Assembly (NCBI GenBank): GCA_036496805.1
Contig: DASXKN010000029.1
Coordinates: forward strand, 372,001-436,000
Origin: SZAS-103 sp036496805
Lineage (GTDB): Bacteria > Pseudomonadota > Gammaproteobacteria > Xanthomonadales > Xanthomonadaceae
Length of the DNA stretch: 64,000 bases
Direction: 5' to 3'
Shown piece by piece: positions 42,462 to 51,785 of the stretch; the first letter of the stretch is position 1; the number at the start of each line of letters is the position of its first letter. The translations under genes were made by a program, and so were the position numbers. Under the pieces are notes generated by a model. That model did no database searches, was not told the DNA's origin, and saw only the letters and a program-made list of their open reading frames with translations.

Positions 42462-45071
42462 ATGCAAACGACATACAAGCCATCACGCGCACGCAGCCGC
42501 GTGCCGACGGCGCGCTTCGGCCGCCTGCCGCTGGCCGTGGCGATCTACTTCGCCATCGGCACCGCGGCCTTCGCGCAGGATTCCGGCCAGGCGCCGGCCC
42601 AGGGAACGGCTCCGTCGCCGGCCGACACTGCCGCGACCAAGCAGGCCAAGGTCCTCGACACCATCACGGTCACCGCGCAGAAACGCCGCGAGAACCCGCA
42701 GAAGGTGCCGATCAGCCTGACCGTGCTCGGCGACGAGAAACTGAAGGAGCTCAACGTCAAGAGCTTCGACGACTACGTGAAATACCTGCCCACCGTGTCC
42801 TACGAGGACGACGGCCCCGGCGACGCGCAGATCTACATGCGCGGCGTCGCCAACGGCAGCAACGGCAACCATTCGGGTCCGCAGCCCAGCGTCGGCGTGT
42901 ACCTCGACGAGGAGCCGATCACCACGATCGACGGCCCGCTTGACCTGCACATCTACGACGTCGCGCGCGTCGAGTCGCTGGCCGGGCCCCAGGGCACCCT
43001 GTACGGCGCCAGCTCGCAGTCGGGCACCCTGCGCATCATCACCAACAAGCCCGATCCCAAGGCCTTCTCGGCGAGCTATTCGGTGGAATCCGACACGGTC
43101 GCCAACGGCGGCGTGGGGCACGTGGTCGAGGGTTACGTCAACGTGCCGTTCAACGACCGCACCGCGATCCGCGTGGTGGCCTGGGACAAGCACGATGCGG
43201 GCTATATCGACAACGCGCTCGGCACGCGTACCTACCCCACCTGGGGCGGGACGATCAGCAACGGCGACTGCACGAGCACGCCCACCTTCATCTGCACCAG
43301 CAAGGCCAAGGACAACTACAACACCGTCGACACCGACGGCGTCCGGGCGGCGCTGCAGTTCAACCTCAACGACAACTGGACCATCACCCCGAGCGTGATC
43401 AACCAGAAGACCTCGGCGAAGGGCGATTTCGCCTTCGATCCGAACGTCGGCGACCTGAAGCTCACCCATTTCTACCCCGAGGACTCGACCGACAACTGGA
43501 CCCAGTCGGCGCTGACGGTGCAGGGCAAGATCGGCAGCTTCGATGTCACCTACGCCTTCGCGCACCTCAACCGCAACGAGCGCGCCGATTCGGACTACAG
43601 CGACTACTCGTTCTGGTACGACACGGTGGCCGGTTACGGCGCCTACTGGTACGACAACAACGGCAACCCGATCAACCCGTCGCAGTACATCCAGAGCGTC
43701 GACAACTTCCGCAAGACCAGCCACGAATTGCGGATCGCCACGCCGGCGGACTGGCGCCTGAGCTTCGTCGGCGGCTTCTTCTGGGAACGCCAGAGCCACG
43801 ACATCCAGCAGGACTACAGGATCAACGGACTGGCGGACAGCCTGTCGGTCACCGGTTGGCCCGACACCATCTGGCTGACCAAGCAGTTGCGCGTCGACCG
43901 CGACGAGGCGTTGTTCGGGGAACTGAGTTACCAGTTCAACGACCAGTGGAGGCTCACCGGCGGCCTGCGCGAGTTCAAGGTGGACAACACCCTGGAGGGT
44001 TTCTACGGATTCGCGGAAGGGTACTCCTCCCAGTCAAACAGGCCTCCCAGTGCGCGCTATGGCGAGGCGGGCTGCATCGTCAAGTACGGTCCCGATCCTT
44101 CGACCTGGCCCAAGTTCGAGGGCGCGCCGTGCTTCCTGTTCCACGGCGACGTCAGGGAGACCAACAACGTCGGCAAGCTGAACCTGACCTACCAGATCAA
44201 CCCGAAGGACATGGTCTATGCGACCTGGTCGCAGGGCTTCCGGCCGGGCGGCGACAACCGCAACTTCGGCCTGGGTCCGTACGTGTCGGACTACCTGGAC
44301 AACTACGAGCTTGGCTGGAAGACCACGTGGATGGACAACCGCCTGCGCTGGAACGGCGCGATCTTCGATGAGCAGTGGAAGAACTTCCAGTTCGGATTCA
44401 TCCCGCCCGGATCGGCGGGCCTGACGGTCATCCGCAACGCGCCGCAGGCCGAAATCCGGGGACTGGAAACCAACATCGACTGGAAGGCCACGGACAACCT
44501 GACGATCTCGGGTGGCGTGGCGTTCTACAACGCCAAGCTGACCGCCGACTACTGCGGACAGGTGGACCCGGTCACGGACGTGCCGGACACGTTCTGCCCG
44601 GCCGGCATCACCCTTCCGAACGGCAACATGTATCCGGACGGCCCCGCGGCCCCGAAGGGCACGCAGTTGCCGATCACGCCGAAGGTCAAGGCCGACCTGG
44701 TTGCGCGCTACAACTTCGAGGTCGGCGGCATGGATGCCTACGTGCAGGGAGCCGCCGTGCACGTGGGTCGACGCACGTCGGCCCTCGAAGTGACGGACTC
44801 CACCCTGCAGGGCGACCTGCCGGCCTATACCTCGGTGGACTTCTCGGCGGGCATCAAGAAGAACCACTGGGCGATCGACGCCTTCCTGCAGAACGCGTTT
44901 GATTCGCGCGGCGAAGTGTCGAAGTTCACCGAATGCGCGACGGAAGTGTGCGCGATCGCTCCCGGTAGTTCCTCGGTGTACCCGTTCAACGGAAACGAGC
45001 CCGGGCGGGTCTACGTGGTGCCGATCCAGCCGCGCACGTTCGGGCTGAGGTTCACCCAGGACTTCGAGTGA
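42462..45071 (+). CDS. TonB-dependent outer membrane receptor
   Basis: This 869-residue protein has a long signal sequence ending IYFAIGTAAFAQ-DSG. A TonB-box-like segment LDTITVTAQKRRENPQKVPI follows, then a plug domain (about 65-190, with VESLAGPQGTLYGASSQSGTL) and a 22-strand barrel ending in an aromatic C-terminus (RTFGLRFTQDFE). Such receptors import scarce ligands using TonB energy. It follows the TPR-sulfotransferase by 51 bp with a good ribosome site (ggggagag). The link to the catabolic genes upstream suggests the ligand may be their substrate, for example a plant-derived compound; this is inference. A strong hairpin follows the stop. Confidence 0.92.
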   Translation: MQTTYKPSRARSRVPTARFGRLPLAVAIYFAIGTAAFAQDSGQAPAQGTAPSPADTAATKQAKVLDTITVTAQKRRENPQKVPISLTVLGDEKLKELNVKSFDDYVKYLPTVSYEDDGPGDAQIYMRGVANGSNGNHSGPQPSVGVYLDEEPITTIDGPLDLHIYDVARVESLAGPQGTLYGASSQSGTLRIITNKPDPKAFSASYSVESDTVANGGVGHVVEGYVNVPFNDRTAIRVVAWDKHDAGYIDNALGTRTYPTWGGTISNGDCTSTPTFICTSKAKDNYNTVDTDGVRAALQFNLNDNWTITPSVINQKTSAKGDFAFDPNVGDLKLTHFYPEDSTDNWTQSALTVQGKIGSFDVTYAFAHLNRNERADSDYSDYSFWYDTVAGYGAYWYDNNGNPINPSQYIQSVDNFRKTSHELRIATPADWRLSFVGGFFWERQSHDIQQDYRINGLADSLSVTGWPDTIWLTKQLRVDRDEALFGELSYQFNDQWRLTGGLREFKVDNTLEGFYGFAEGYSSQSNRPPSARYGEAGCIVKYGPDPSTWPKFEGAPCFLFHGDVRETNNVGKLNLTYQINPKDMVYATWSQGFRPGGDNRNFGLGPYVSDYLDNYELGWKTTWMDNRLRWNGAIFDEQWKNFQFGFIPPGSAGLTVIRNAPQAEIRGLETNIDWKATDNLTISGGVAFYNAKLTADYCGQVDPVTDVPDTFCPAGITLPNGNMYPDGPAAPKGTQLPITPKVKADLVARYNFEVGGMDAYVQGAAVHVGRRTSALEVTDSTLQGDLPAYTSVDFSAGIKKNHWAIDAFLQNAFDSRGEVSKFTECATEVCAIAPGSSSVYPFNGNEPGRVYVVPIQPRTFGLRFTQDFE

Positions 45072-45077
45072 AATGGC

Positions 45078-45111
45078 GCATGCGGCGGCAGCTTAGGCTG
45101 TCGCCGCATGC
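45078..45111 (+). terminator. Stem-loop terminator after the TonB receptor
   Basis: A 15-bp stem with one mismatch (GCATGCGGCGGCAGC and GCTGTCGCCGCATGC) closes a TTAG loop 6 bp after the receptor stop. There is no clear T-run after it on the plus strand. It lies between convergent genes and may serve both. Confidence 0.6.
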
Positions 45112-45138
45112 AGCGGTGCCGCTCCTTGCGGCGAGCCG

Positions 45139-45570
45139 CTAGAGGCTAGCCCACGCTTGACGCACGCCGAGCAGGTGCGTGAAGCCGATCAGCAGGCAGA
45201 TCGCCGAACTCCATATCCAGAACGCGGGCGTGCGTCCCAGCGGGTGCGCGATCAGCGCGAATCCCGCCACGCCGCGCAGCAGGTAGATGGCGGCGATCGC
45301 GCACAATGCCGGACGCAGCATCGGCAGACGGGCGATTGCGCCCGCGCCGGAGAGCGCGTACATCGCCCAGATCGCGAGCACAAGCGCGATGCCTGAAGTG
45401 ACGAGGGCCGGCTCGTGGCTGCCGGCTTCGGCCAGTCGCGCCGTCCGCTCGCCGGCGCCGAAGAAGCGGTACCAGGGCGCGCCGAACACGATGCAGGCGA
45501 GATGAAGCAGGGCGGCGAGCGCGTCGAGCGCGCCGGCAACGAGCAGCGGAACATTCCAGGCAGGGTTCAT
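45139..45570 (-). CDS. Four-helix integral membrane protein of unknown function
   Basis: This 143-residue protein has four predicted membrane helices: VPLLVAGALDALAALLHLA, LVTSGIALVLAIWAMYAL, ALCAIAAIYLLRGVAGFAL and FWIWSSAICLLIGFTHLLG. I do not assign a family. The start at 45570 (MNPAWNVPLL) gives a normal membrane-protein N-terminus; the longer frame overlaps the divergent DsbB promoter region. It is convergent with the TonB receptor and divergent from dsbB. Confidence 0.72.
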   Translation of the reverse strand: MNPAWNVPLLVAGALDALAALLHLACIVFGAPWYRFFGAGERTARLAEAGSHEPALVTSGIALVLAIWAMYALSGAGAIARLPMLRPALCAIAAIYLLRGVAGFALIAHPLGRTPAFWIWSSAICLLIGFTHLLGVRQAWASL

Positions 45571-45717
45571 GGCGTCAATGTGTATCGCGGCGCGAAAGTA
45601 TCGCTGCATTCCTTGCGACGGGCCCGTGCCGATCGTCGTGCCGTCGATCGTCCGGACGGGTGAACCATTCGCCTGCGATACTGTCCTTCTTCCGACCTCC
45701 ACGACCCTCGCCATCCC

Positions 45718-46224
45718 ATGCAGGATCCCGCACGCTCGTCCTTCCGCCTCCAATTCCTGCTCGGTTTCCTCGCCTGCGCGGCGATGATGGGCTACGCGTT
45801 GTACGCGGAGATCTACCTGCACCTCGATCCGTGCAACCTGTGCATCTTCCAGCGCGTGGCGACGATCGCGATGGGCATCGTCTTCCTGCTAGGCGCGCTG
45901 GCCGGGCCGAAGTCGGCGGGCGGGCGCAAGGCGTGGAGCCTGGTAGCGACGCTGATGGCGCTGGCCGGCATCGCGGTCGCGGGTCGCCACCTGTGGATCC
46001 AGTCGCTGCCGGCCGACCAGATCCCGTCCTGCGGCGCGCCGCTCAAGGACATGCTGCAAATGTATAACGCCTGGAAGGTCGTGGTGAAGGTCTTCGGCGG
46101 CTCGGGCGAGTGCGCGCAGATCACGTGGAAGATGTTCGGGCTGTCGATGCCGGGCTGGGTGCTGATCTGCTTCGTGGCGCTGTCGGCGTGGGCGCTGCTC
46201 GCGGGGTTCCGCAGGAAGGCGTGA
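45718..46224 (+). CDS. dsbB: Disulfide bond formation protein B
   Basis: This 168-residue inner membrane protein has four transmembrane helices and both DsbB cysteine pairs: PCNLCIFQR (the CxxC next to the quinone-binding Arg) and the periplasmic loop pair in IPSCGAPLKDML and GSGECAQITW. It reoxidises DsbA and passes electrons to ubiquinone. The length matches the family. It is monocistronic; the ribosome site before the ATG is weak. Many exported proteins in this window have cysteines that would depend on this system. Confidence 0.93.
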   Translation: MQDPARSSFRLQFLLGFLACAAMMGYALYAEIYLHLDPCNLCIFQRVATIAMGIVFLLGALAGPKSAGGRKAWSLVATLMALAGIAVAGRHLWIQSLPADQIPSCGAPLKDMLQMYNAWKVVVKVFGGSGECAQITWKMFGLSMPGWVLICFVALSAWALLAGFRRKA

Positions 46225-46372
46225 GTCCGCGCGACGCGTGAACCCACGTGCCTGGCGGCAGGCGCGGCGGCCATAAGCTCATCACCGAATCGACACAGCC
46301 GTGGCCCGTCATCTTGTTGCGGCCGGGCCCGGCTATGGCATGATGCCTGCTGCATCGCACCATCCGACTCCC

Positions 46373-47782
46373 ATGCAGCGCCCCCGCCCCTTGTCGAACA
46401 TCCCCGTCGCCAGCGTCACCTCGATTCCCCGCGGATGGACCCCGCAGGGTTGGCGCGCGCGCGCGGCGACGCAGATGCCGAGTTATCCGGATGCGCAGGC
46501 GCTGGAAGAGACGCTGTCGGAACTGCGCCGGCTGCCGCCGCTGGTCACTTCGTGGGAGATCCTCGCGCTCAAGCAGCAGCTTGCCGAGGCCCAGGAAGGC
46601 CGGCGCTTCCTGCTGCAGGGCGGCGATTGCGCCGAGAGCTTCGCCGACTGCCGCTCCGAGATCATCTCCAACCGCCTGAAGGTGCTGTTGCAGATGAGCC
46701 TCGTGCTCGTCCACGGCCTGCGCCAGCCAGTCGTGCGCGTGGGCCGTTTCGCCGGCCAGTACGCCAAGCCGCGTTCGGCCGATGTCGAGACGCGCGACGG
46801 CGTCGCCTTGCCGAGCTATCGCGGCGACATCGTCAACGCCCCCGAATTCGAACTCGCGGCACGCACCCCCGATCCGCGCCGCCTGATCAAGGCGCACGCG
46901 CGTTCGGCGATGACGATGAACTTCGTGCGCGCGTTGATCGACGGCGGCTTCGCCGACCTGCACCATCCCGAATACTGGAACCTCGACTGGGTCGGCCATT
47001 CGCCGCTGTCCGACGAATACCGGCGCATGGTCGACGCGGTCGGCGACGCCGTGCGCTTCATGGAGACGCTCTCCGGCGAATCCGTGCACAACCTCAATCG
47101 CGCCGAGTTCTACACATCGCATGAAGCGCTGCTGCTGCCCTACGAGGAATCGCTCACGCGCCAGGTGCCGCGCCAGCACGGCTGGTTCAACCTGAGCACG
47201 CACTTCCCGTGGATCGGCATGCGCACGGCCGCGCTCGACGGCGCGCACGTGGATTACCTGCGCGGCGTGCGCAACCCGGTCGGCCTGAAGGTCGGCGCAG
47301 CGATGACGCCGGACGCGCTGCTGCGCCTGCTCGACGCGCTCAATCCCGAGGACGAACCCGGCCGCATCACCCTGATCCACCGCATGGGCGCAGCGAAAAT
47401 CGCGCAACTGCTGCCGCCGCTGGTCGAGGCGATCAAGCGCGAAGGACGACGCGTGCTGTGGATCTCCGATCCGATGCACGGCAACACCGAGAGCACATCG
47501 AACGGCTACAAGACGCGGCCGTTCGATTCCATCCGTAGCGAGCTCGAACAGGCGTTCGAGATCCACGCCGCGTACGGTTCGCGCCTCGGCGGCGTGCACC
47601 TGGAACTGACCGGCGAGAACGTCACCGAATGCACCGGCGGCGCGCGCGAGCTCACCGAGGCCGACCTCGAGCGCGCCTACACCTCGACCGTCGATCCGCG
47701 CCTGAACTACGAGCAGTCGCTGGAGATCGCGATGCTGATCGTGCGCAAGCGCAACGCACTCCAGGCCGCCCACCGCGTCTGA
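46373..47782 (+). CDS. Class II 3-deoxy-7-phosphoheptulonate (DAHP) synthase
   Basis: This 469-residue protein is the plant/mycobacterial-type (class II) DAHP synthase, which condenses phosphoenolpyruvate with erythrose 4-phosphate as the first step of aromatic amino acid synthesis. Recognisable segments are WTPQGWR, RRFLLQGGDCAESFADC, VVRVGRFAGQYAKPRS, SHEALLLPYEESLTR, RVLWISDPMHGNTEST and GVHLELTGENVTEC. The length is as expected. Class II enzymes are used by Xanthomonas and relatives. Several in-frame ATGs exist upstream (from 46301), but 46373 (MQRPRPLSNIP) gives the usual length. No leader peptide or attenuator is evident. Confidence 0.92.
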   Translation: MQRPRPLSNIPVASVTSIPRGWTPQGWRARAATQMPSYPDAQALEETLSELRRLPPLVTSWEILALKQQLAEAQEGRRFLLQGGDCAESFADCRSEIISNRLKVLLQMSLVLVHGLRQPVVRVGRFAGQYAKPRSADVETRDGVALPSYRGDIVNAPEFELAARTPDPRRLIKAHARSAMTMNFVRALIDGGFADLHHPEYWNLDWVGHSPLSDEYRRMVDAVGDAVRFMETLSGESVHNLNRAEFYTSHEALLLPYEESLTRQVPRQHGWFNLSTHFPWIGMRTAALDGAHVDYLRGVRNPVGLKVGAAMTPDALLRLLDALNPEDEPGRITLIHRMGAAKIAQLLPPLVEAIKREGRRVLWISDPMHGNTESTSNGYKTRPFDSIRSELEQAFEIHAAYGSRLGGVHLELTGENVTECTGGARELTEADLERAYTSTVDPRLNYEQSLEIAMLIVRKRNALQAAHRV

Positions 47783-47892
47783 GAATGTGTGTGGTGGGTT
47801 GCGCGCGTTCGACGGCGAACCACGTTGCATCCGTGGCGATCGGCAACGCCTTGCGGGCGTAAACTGCATCGGACCCCTTCGGAGCGTCCGCG

Positions 47893-50800
47893 ATGCCACT
47901 GCGCCGTGCGTCTGCCTTGTTCGTATCGATCCTCGCTGCGCTTTCCGCCTGCCCACGGCCAGCCATCGCGCAATCGCATCCGGAAGCGTCGGCGCCCGCC
48001 GGCTTCGCGGACGGAATGAACTGGCGACTGGTCGGACCGTATCGCGGCGGCTGGGGCACGGTCGCGATGGGCATTCCCGGGCAGCCGGACACGTTCTACT
48101 TCGGCGCGGCCGGTGGTGGCGTGTGGAAGACGGTGAACGCCGGTCGCACCTGGCAGCCGATCTTCGACCACGGACCTTCGTCGGTCGGCGCGCTGGCGGT
48201 CGCGGCTTCCGATCCGCGCGTGATCTACGCGGGCACCGGCCAGGTCACCACGCGCTACGACATCGCCGCGGGCGAGGGCGTGTTCAAGTCCGTCGATGGC
48301 GGTGCGAGCTGGCAATCGATCGGACTCGCGGCGACGAAGTACATCGGCGACATCAAGGTCGATCCGCGCGATCCGAACGTGGTGCTGGTCGCCGCGCTCG
48401 GCCACGTCTTCGGCCCGAACGCGGAACGTGGCGTGTTCCGCAGCGAGGACGGCGGCAAGACCTGGGCGAAGACGCTGTTCGTCAGCGAGAACACCGGCGC
48501 GGTCGACATCGCGATGGATCCGGACGACAGCAGGATCGTCTTCGCTTCGGTCTGGCAAATGCGCTTCAAGCCGTGGCTGAGTTACTTCACGCCCGACACC
48601 GGCCCGGAAAGCGGCATTTTCAAGTCCACCGACGGTGGTCGCACGTGGGCGCGGCTGTCCGGGCATGGCTGGCCGGAAGGCAAGCTCGGGCGCATCGGCG
48701 TCGCAGCGACGCATACCGCGCAGGGCACGCGCGTTTACGCGGTGATCGACGCCGAAAAGGACGGCGGCCTGTACCGCTCCGACGACGGCGGCGCGAACTG
48801 GACGAAGGTCAACGACGACGACGAACTCATCAACAGCTATTTCGCGCGGATCACCGTCGCGCCGAACGATCCCGACACGGTGTGGTCGGTCGGCCGTTCG
48901 ATCCACCGCTGCACGAAAGGCGGCGCGCAGTGCGACATCGTCAAGGGCGCGCCCGGCGGCGACGACTACCACGACCTGTGGATCAACCCCGCGCATCCCG
49001 ATCACCTGATCACGGCTTCCGACCAGGGCACGGTGGTGTCGGTCGACGGTGGCGCGACGTGGTCGAGCTGGTACAACCAGCCGACCGCGCAGCTCTACCA
49101 CCTCGCCACCGACAACCGTTTCCCGTACTGGATCTACGCGGGCCAGCAGGACAGCGGCACGGTCGCGATCGCCAGCCGCAGCGACTACGGATCGATCAGC
49201 TTCCGCGACTGGCATCCGGTCGGCGCGCAGGAACGCGACGACGACGTTCCCGATCCGCGCGATCCGGATATCGTTTACGGCTCGGGACTGGGCGGCAACC
49301 TGATCCGCTGGGACGCGCGCAACGGCGAACGCCAGGACATCTCGCCCTGGCCGGTGTCGAGTTACGGCGCGCGGCCGACCTCGGTGAAGTACCACTACAC
49401 GTGGATCACGCCGATCGCGGTCTCGCAGGTCGCGCCGTACCCGCTCTACCAGGGTGCGCAGGTGCTGTTCCGCTCGATCGACCAGGGCACGACCTGGCAG
49501 ACGATCAGCCCCGATCTTTCTTCGCGGGATCCCGCGCGCAAGGATCCAGCGGCCTGCAAGGGCGACCTCGACAACGCCGCCGCGCGCGCCTGCGGCTACG
49601 GCGTGGTCTTCAGCTTCGGCCTGTCGCCACGCGACAACGACACGATCTGGATCGGCATGGACGACGGCGGCGTGCAGCTCACGCGCGACGCCGGCAAGAC
49701 CTGGGCGAACGTGGCGCCAAAAGACCTGCCGGCGTGGGCGCGCGTGAGCAGCGTCGACGTTTCTTCGTCCGGCGACGGCACGGCGTACATCGCGGTCGAC
49801 AACCACCGCCAGGACGACTTCCGCCCGCTGGCCTGGCGCACGCATGACTACGGCAAGACCTGGACGAAGATCGTCGACGGACTGCCCGATGGCCATTTCC
49901 TCGGCGCGCTGCGCGCCGATCCGCAGCAACCCGGCCTGCTGTACGCGGGCACCGACCAGTGCGTGTACGTCTCCTTCGACGACGGAACGCACTGGCAGAC
50001 GCTGCAGCGCAACCTGCCGAATGCGATCGTCAACGACCTCGCCGTGCACGGCGACGACCTGATCGCCGCGACCCAGGGCCGCTCGATCTGGATCCTCGAC
50101 GACGTGACGCCGCTGCGGCAGCTCGCTGCCGCGCCGTCCGCCGGAGCCGGAGCGCGCTTGTTCGCGCCCGCACCGGCGATGCGCGTGCGCGCCAACCAGA
50201 ACAACGACACGCCGCTGCCGCGCGAGGAGCCGGTGGGGCAGAACCCGCCGAATGGAGCGATCTTCGACTACTGGCTGGGACGCGATGCGAAGTCGGTACT
50301 GCTCTGCGTCTACGACGGCTCGGGCAAGCTGGTGCGGCGCTTCGCGAACGACGACACGCCTCCGAAGACGAATGCCGATCGCTATTTCGAGGCGCGCTGG
50401 CTGAAGCCGCAGGCGAATCCCTCCGCGCACGCGGGCATGCACCGTTTCATCTGGGACCTGCGCCTGCAGCGTCCCGCCGCGGCCGCCTACGAGTACAGCA
50501 TCGGAGCCATCGACGGCCAGGACACCCCGCTGCAGCCCCAAGGCATGCTGGTCGCGCCGGGCGCCTACCAGGCGGTGCTGAGCGTGGATGGCCGCGACTA
50601 CAAGCAGAGCCTCGTCGTGCAGGCCGATCCGCGGGTGACGGTCGATGCCGCGGCCGTGCAGTCGGCACTCGACCTGTCGGCGCAGGTCGTCCACGATCTC
50701 CAGAGCCATCTCTTCGCGAGCGGCGAGATCCAGGCGGTTGGCAAGCAGCTCGAAGTGGCGGCGAAGAAGCTCGCTTCCGATCCGGCAAAGGCGGCGACCG

Positions 50801-51135
50801 CGAAGGCGATCGTCGACTTCAAGGCGAAGCTGGAGCCGTTGACGTCGGGCGAGGGCGAGGGCTCGTCGAACCTGAAGGACATCGGCGGTGCGCTGATCGC
50901 CTTGCAGGCCGACCTGGAAATCACCGATCGCGCGCCTTCGCAACCGCAGCACGAGGTGTACGCGCGCTATTCCGCACGGCTGCAGCGGGCGCTGGCGGCG
51001 TGGACGGCGATCAAGGAGAACGACCTGCCGAAGCTCGACGCGAGCCTGCATGCCGCAGGCATCGACGCGATCAAGGTGCCCGCGCTGGCCGACCTGCCCA
51101 TGATCGATCCCGGCGAGTCGCGGGATCTGCCCTGA
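47893..51135 (+). CDS. Exported BNR/VPS10-like repeat protein
   Basis: This 1080-residue protein has a signal peptide (MPLRRASALFVSILAALSACPRPAIA; the Cys is not in a good lipobox context). A sortilin/VPS10-like propeller occupies about residues 30-730, built from 'S-x-D-G-G-x-T-W' Asp-box units (KSVDGGASWQS, RSEDGGKTWAK, KSTDGGRTWAR, RSDDGGANWTK, TRDAGKTWAN). The C-terminal third has an Ig-like stretch and helical segments (QSALDLSAQVVHDLQ). Such proteins are common in Xanthomonadaceae, Bacteroidetes and relatives and are annotated as glycosyl hydrolase-like, but no sialidase catalytic set is seen. Periplasmic or outer-surface binding is the safest reading. Monocistronic. Confidence 0.85.
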   Translation: MPLRRASALFVSILAALSACPRPAIAQSHPEASAPAGFADGMNWRLVGPYRGGWGTVAMGIPGQPDTFYFGAAGGGVWKTVNAGRTWQPIFDHGPSSVGALAVAASDPRVIYAGTGQVTTRYDIAAGEGVFKSVDGGASWQSIGLAATKYIGDIKVDPRDPNVVLVAALGHVFGPNAERGVFRSEDGGKTWAKTLFVSENTGAVDIAMDPDDSRIVFASVWQMRFKPWLSYFTPDTGPESGIFKSTDGGRTWARLSGHGWPEGKLGRIGVAATHTAQGTRVYAVIDAEKDGGLYRSDDGGANWTKVNDDDELINSYFARITVAPNDPDTVWSVGRSIHRCTKGGAQCDIVKGAPGGDDYHDLWINPAHPDHLITASDQGTVVSVDGGATWSSWYNQPTAQLYHLATDNRFPYWIYAGQQDSGTVAIASRSDYGSISFRDWHPVGAQERDDDVPDPRDPDIVYGSGLGGNLIRWDARNGERQDISPWPVSSYGARPTSVKYHYTWITPIAVSQVAPYPLYQGAQVLFRSIDQGTTWQTISPDLSSRDPARKDPAACKGDLDNAAARACGYGVVFSFGLSPRDNDTIWIGMDDGGVQLTRDAGKTWANVAPKDLPAWARVSSVDVSSSGDGTAYIAVDNHRQDDFRPLAWRTHDYGKTWTKIVDGLPDGHFLGALRADPQQPGLLYAGTDQCVYVSFDDGTHWQTLQRNLPNAIVNDLAVHGDDLIAATQGRSIWILDDVTPLRQLAAAPSAGAGARLFAPAPAMRVRANQNNDTPLPREEPVGQNPPNGAIFDYWLGRDAKSVLLCVYDGSGKLVRRFANDDTPPKTNADRYFEARWLKPQANPSAHAGMHRFIWDLRLQRPAAAAYEYSIGAIDGQDTPLQPQGMLVAPGAYQAVLSVDGRDYKQSLVVQADPRVTVDAAAVQSALDLSAQVVHDLQSHLFASGEIQAVGKQLEVAAKKLASDPAKAATAKAIVDFKAKLEPLTSGEGEGSSNLKDIGGALIALQADLEITDRAPSQPQHEVYARYSARLQRALAAWTAIKENDLPKLDASLHAAGIDAIKVPALADLPMIDPGESRDLP

Positions 51136-51138
51136 CCG

Positions 51139-51651
51139 TCAACCCGCCGCCGGCGTGCGCAGGCGGCGGATGTTCCAGCCCAGCACGATCACCACCACCA
51201 CGTTGATGGCGAACAGCGCGACCGTGATCCAGTTCGGGTGGTTCCACAGCGCCAGTCCCGTCACCGGCAGGTAGAGCACGGCGCCGATCGCGCCGAACCA
51301 CGACGCCCAAGCCTTGTCGCGCCACAGGCCCCAGGCCTCGATGCCGTGCACGCCCGCATAAAGCGCCAGCAGGCCGGCCGCGACGTGCACCGTGCCGTGG
51401 CTGGTCATCCGCATCAACTCGGCGAAGAAGCCGTGGTCGGGATTGAGGTTGTAGCGCTCGATCTGCACGCCGATCCAGTCGTGCATGCGCTGCGCGCCCC
51501 AGATTTCCAGCCCGATCGCCGTCGCCAGTGCAAGGAAGGACTTGGCCGCGACGCCGATCGCGATCAGCCACGCGCCGGCATGCTTCCGGACTTCCTGCTT
51601 GGTGAGGTGGCGGTGCTGGGGCACTTGGCTGGGGTCGCTGATCGAATCCAC
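51139..51651 (-). CDS. DUF2127-like membrane protein
   Basis: This 170-residue protein has four hydrophobic helices: LIAIGVAAKSFLALATAIGL, TVHVAAGLLALYAGVHGIEA, WFGAIGAVLYLPVTGLALW and ITVALFAINVVVVIVLGWNI. The pattern of a first helix ending in a charged loop, followed by GIEAWGLWRDKAWASWFG, matches the DUF2127 family of small membrane proteins without known function. It is convergent with the BNR protein gene, the stops being only 3 bp apart, and lies downstream of typA on the same strand. Confidence 0.78.
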   Translation of the reverse strand: MDSISDPSQVPQHRHLTKQEVRKHAGAWLIAIGVAAKSFLALATAIGLEIWGAQRMHDWIGVQIERYNLNPDHGFFAELMRMTSHGTVHVAAGLLALYAGVHGIEAWGLWRDKAWASWFGAIGAVLYLPVTGLALWNHPNWITVALFAINVVVVIVLGWNIRRLRTPAAG

Positions 51652-51785
51652 GGAAGAACCCTGGGCGAAACGGGATGGCGTCGGTCCGCGGCAGCCGGCT
51701 GGCTGCGCGAATCGCGTCCATCCCGATCTTGATGCGCCGCGGCCGATATCAAGGGCCGCCCCGATACCGTATCGGCCCGGTCGCG

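Noticed and set aside
47707..51051. 1114-codon minus-strand open frame
   Set aside because: Antisense shadow of the BNR-repeat protein; the plus strand has a signal peptide and repeated Asp boxes.
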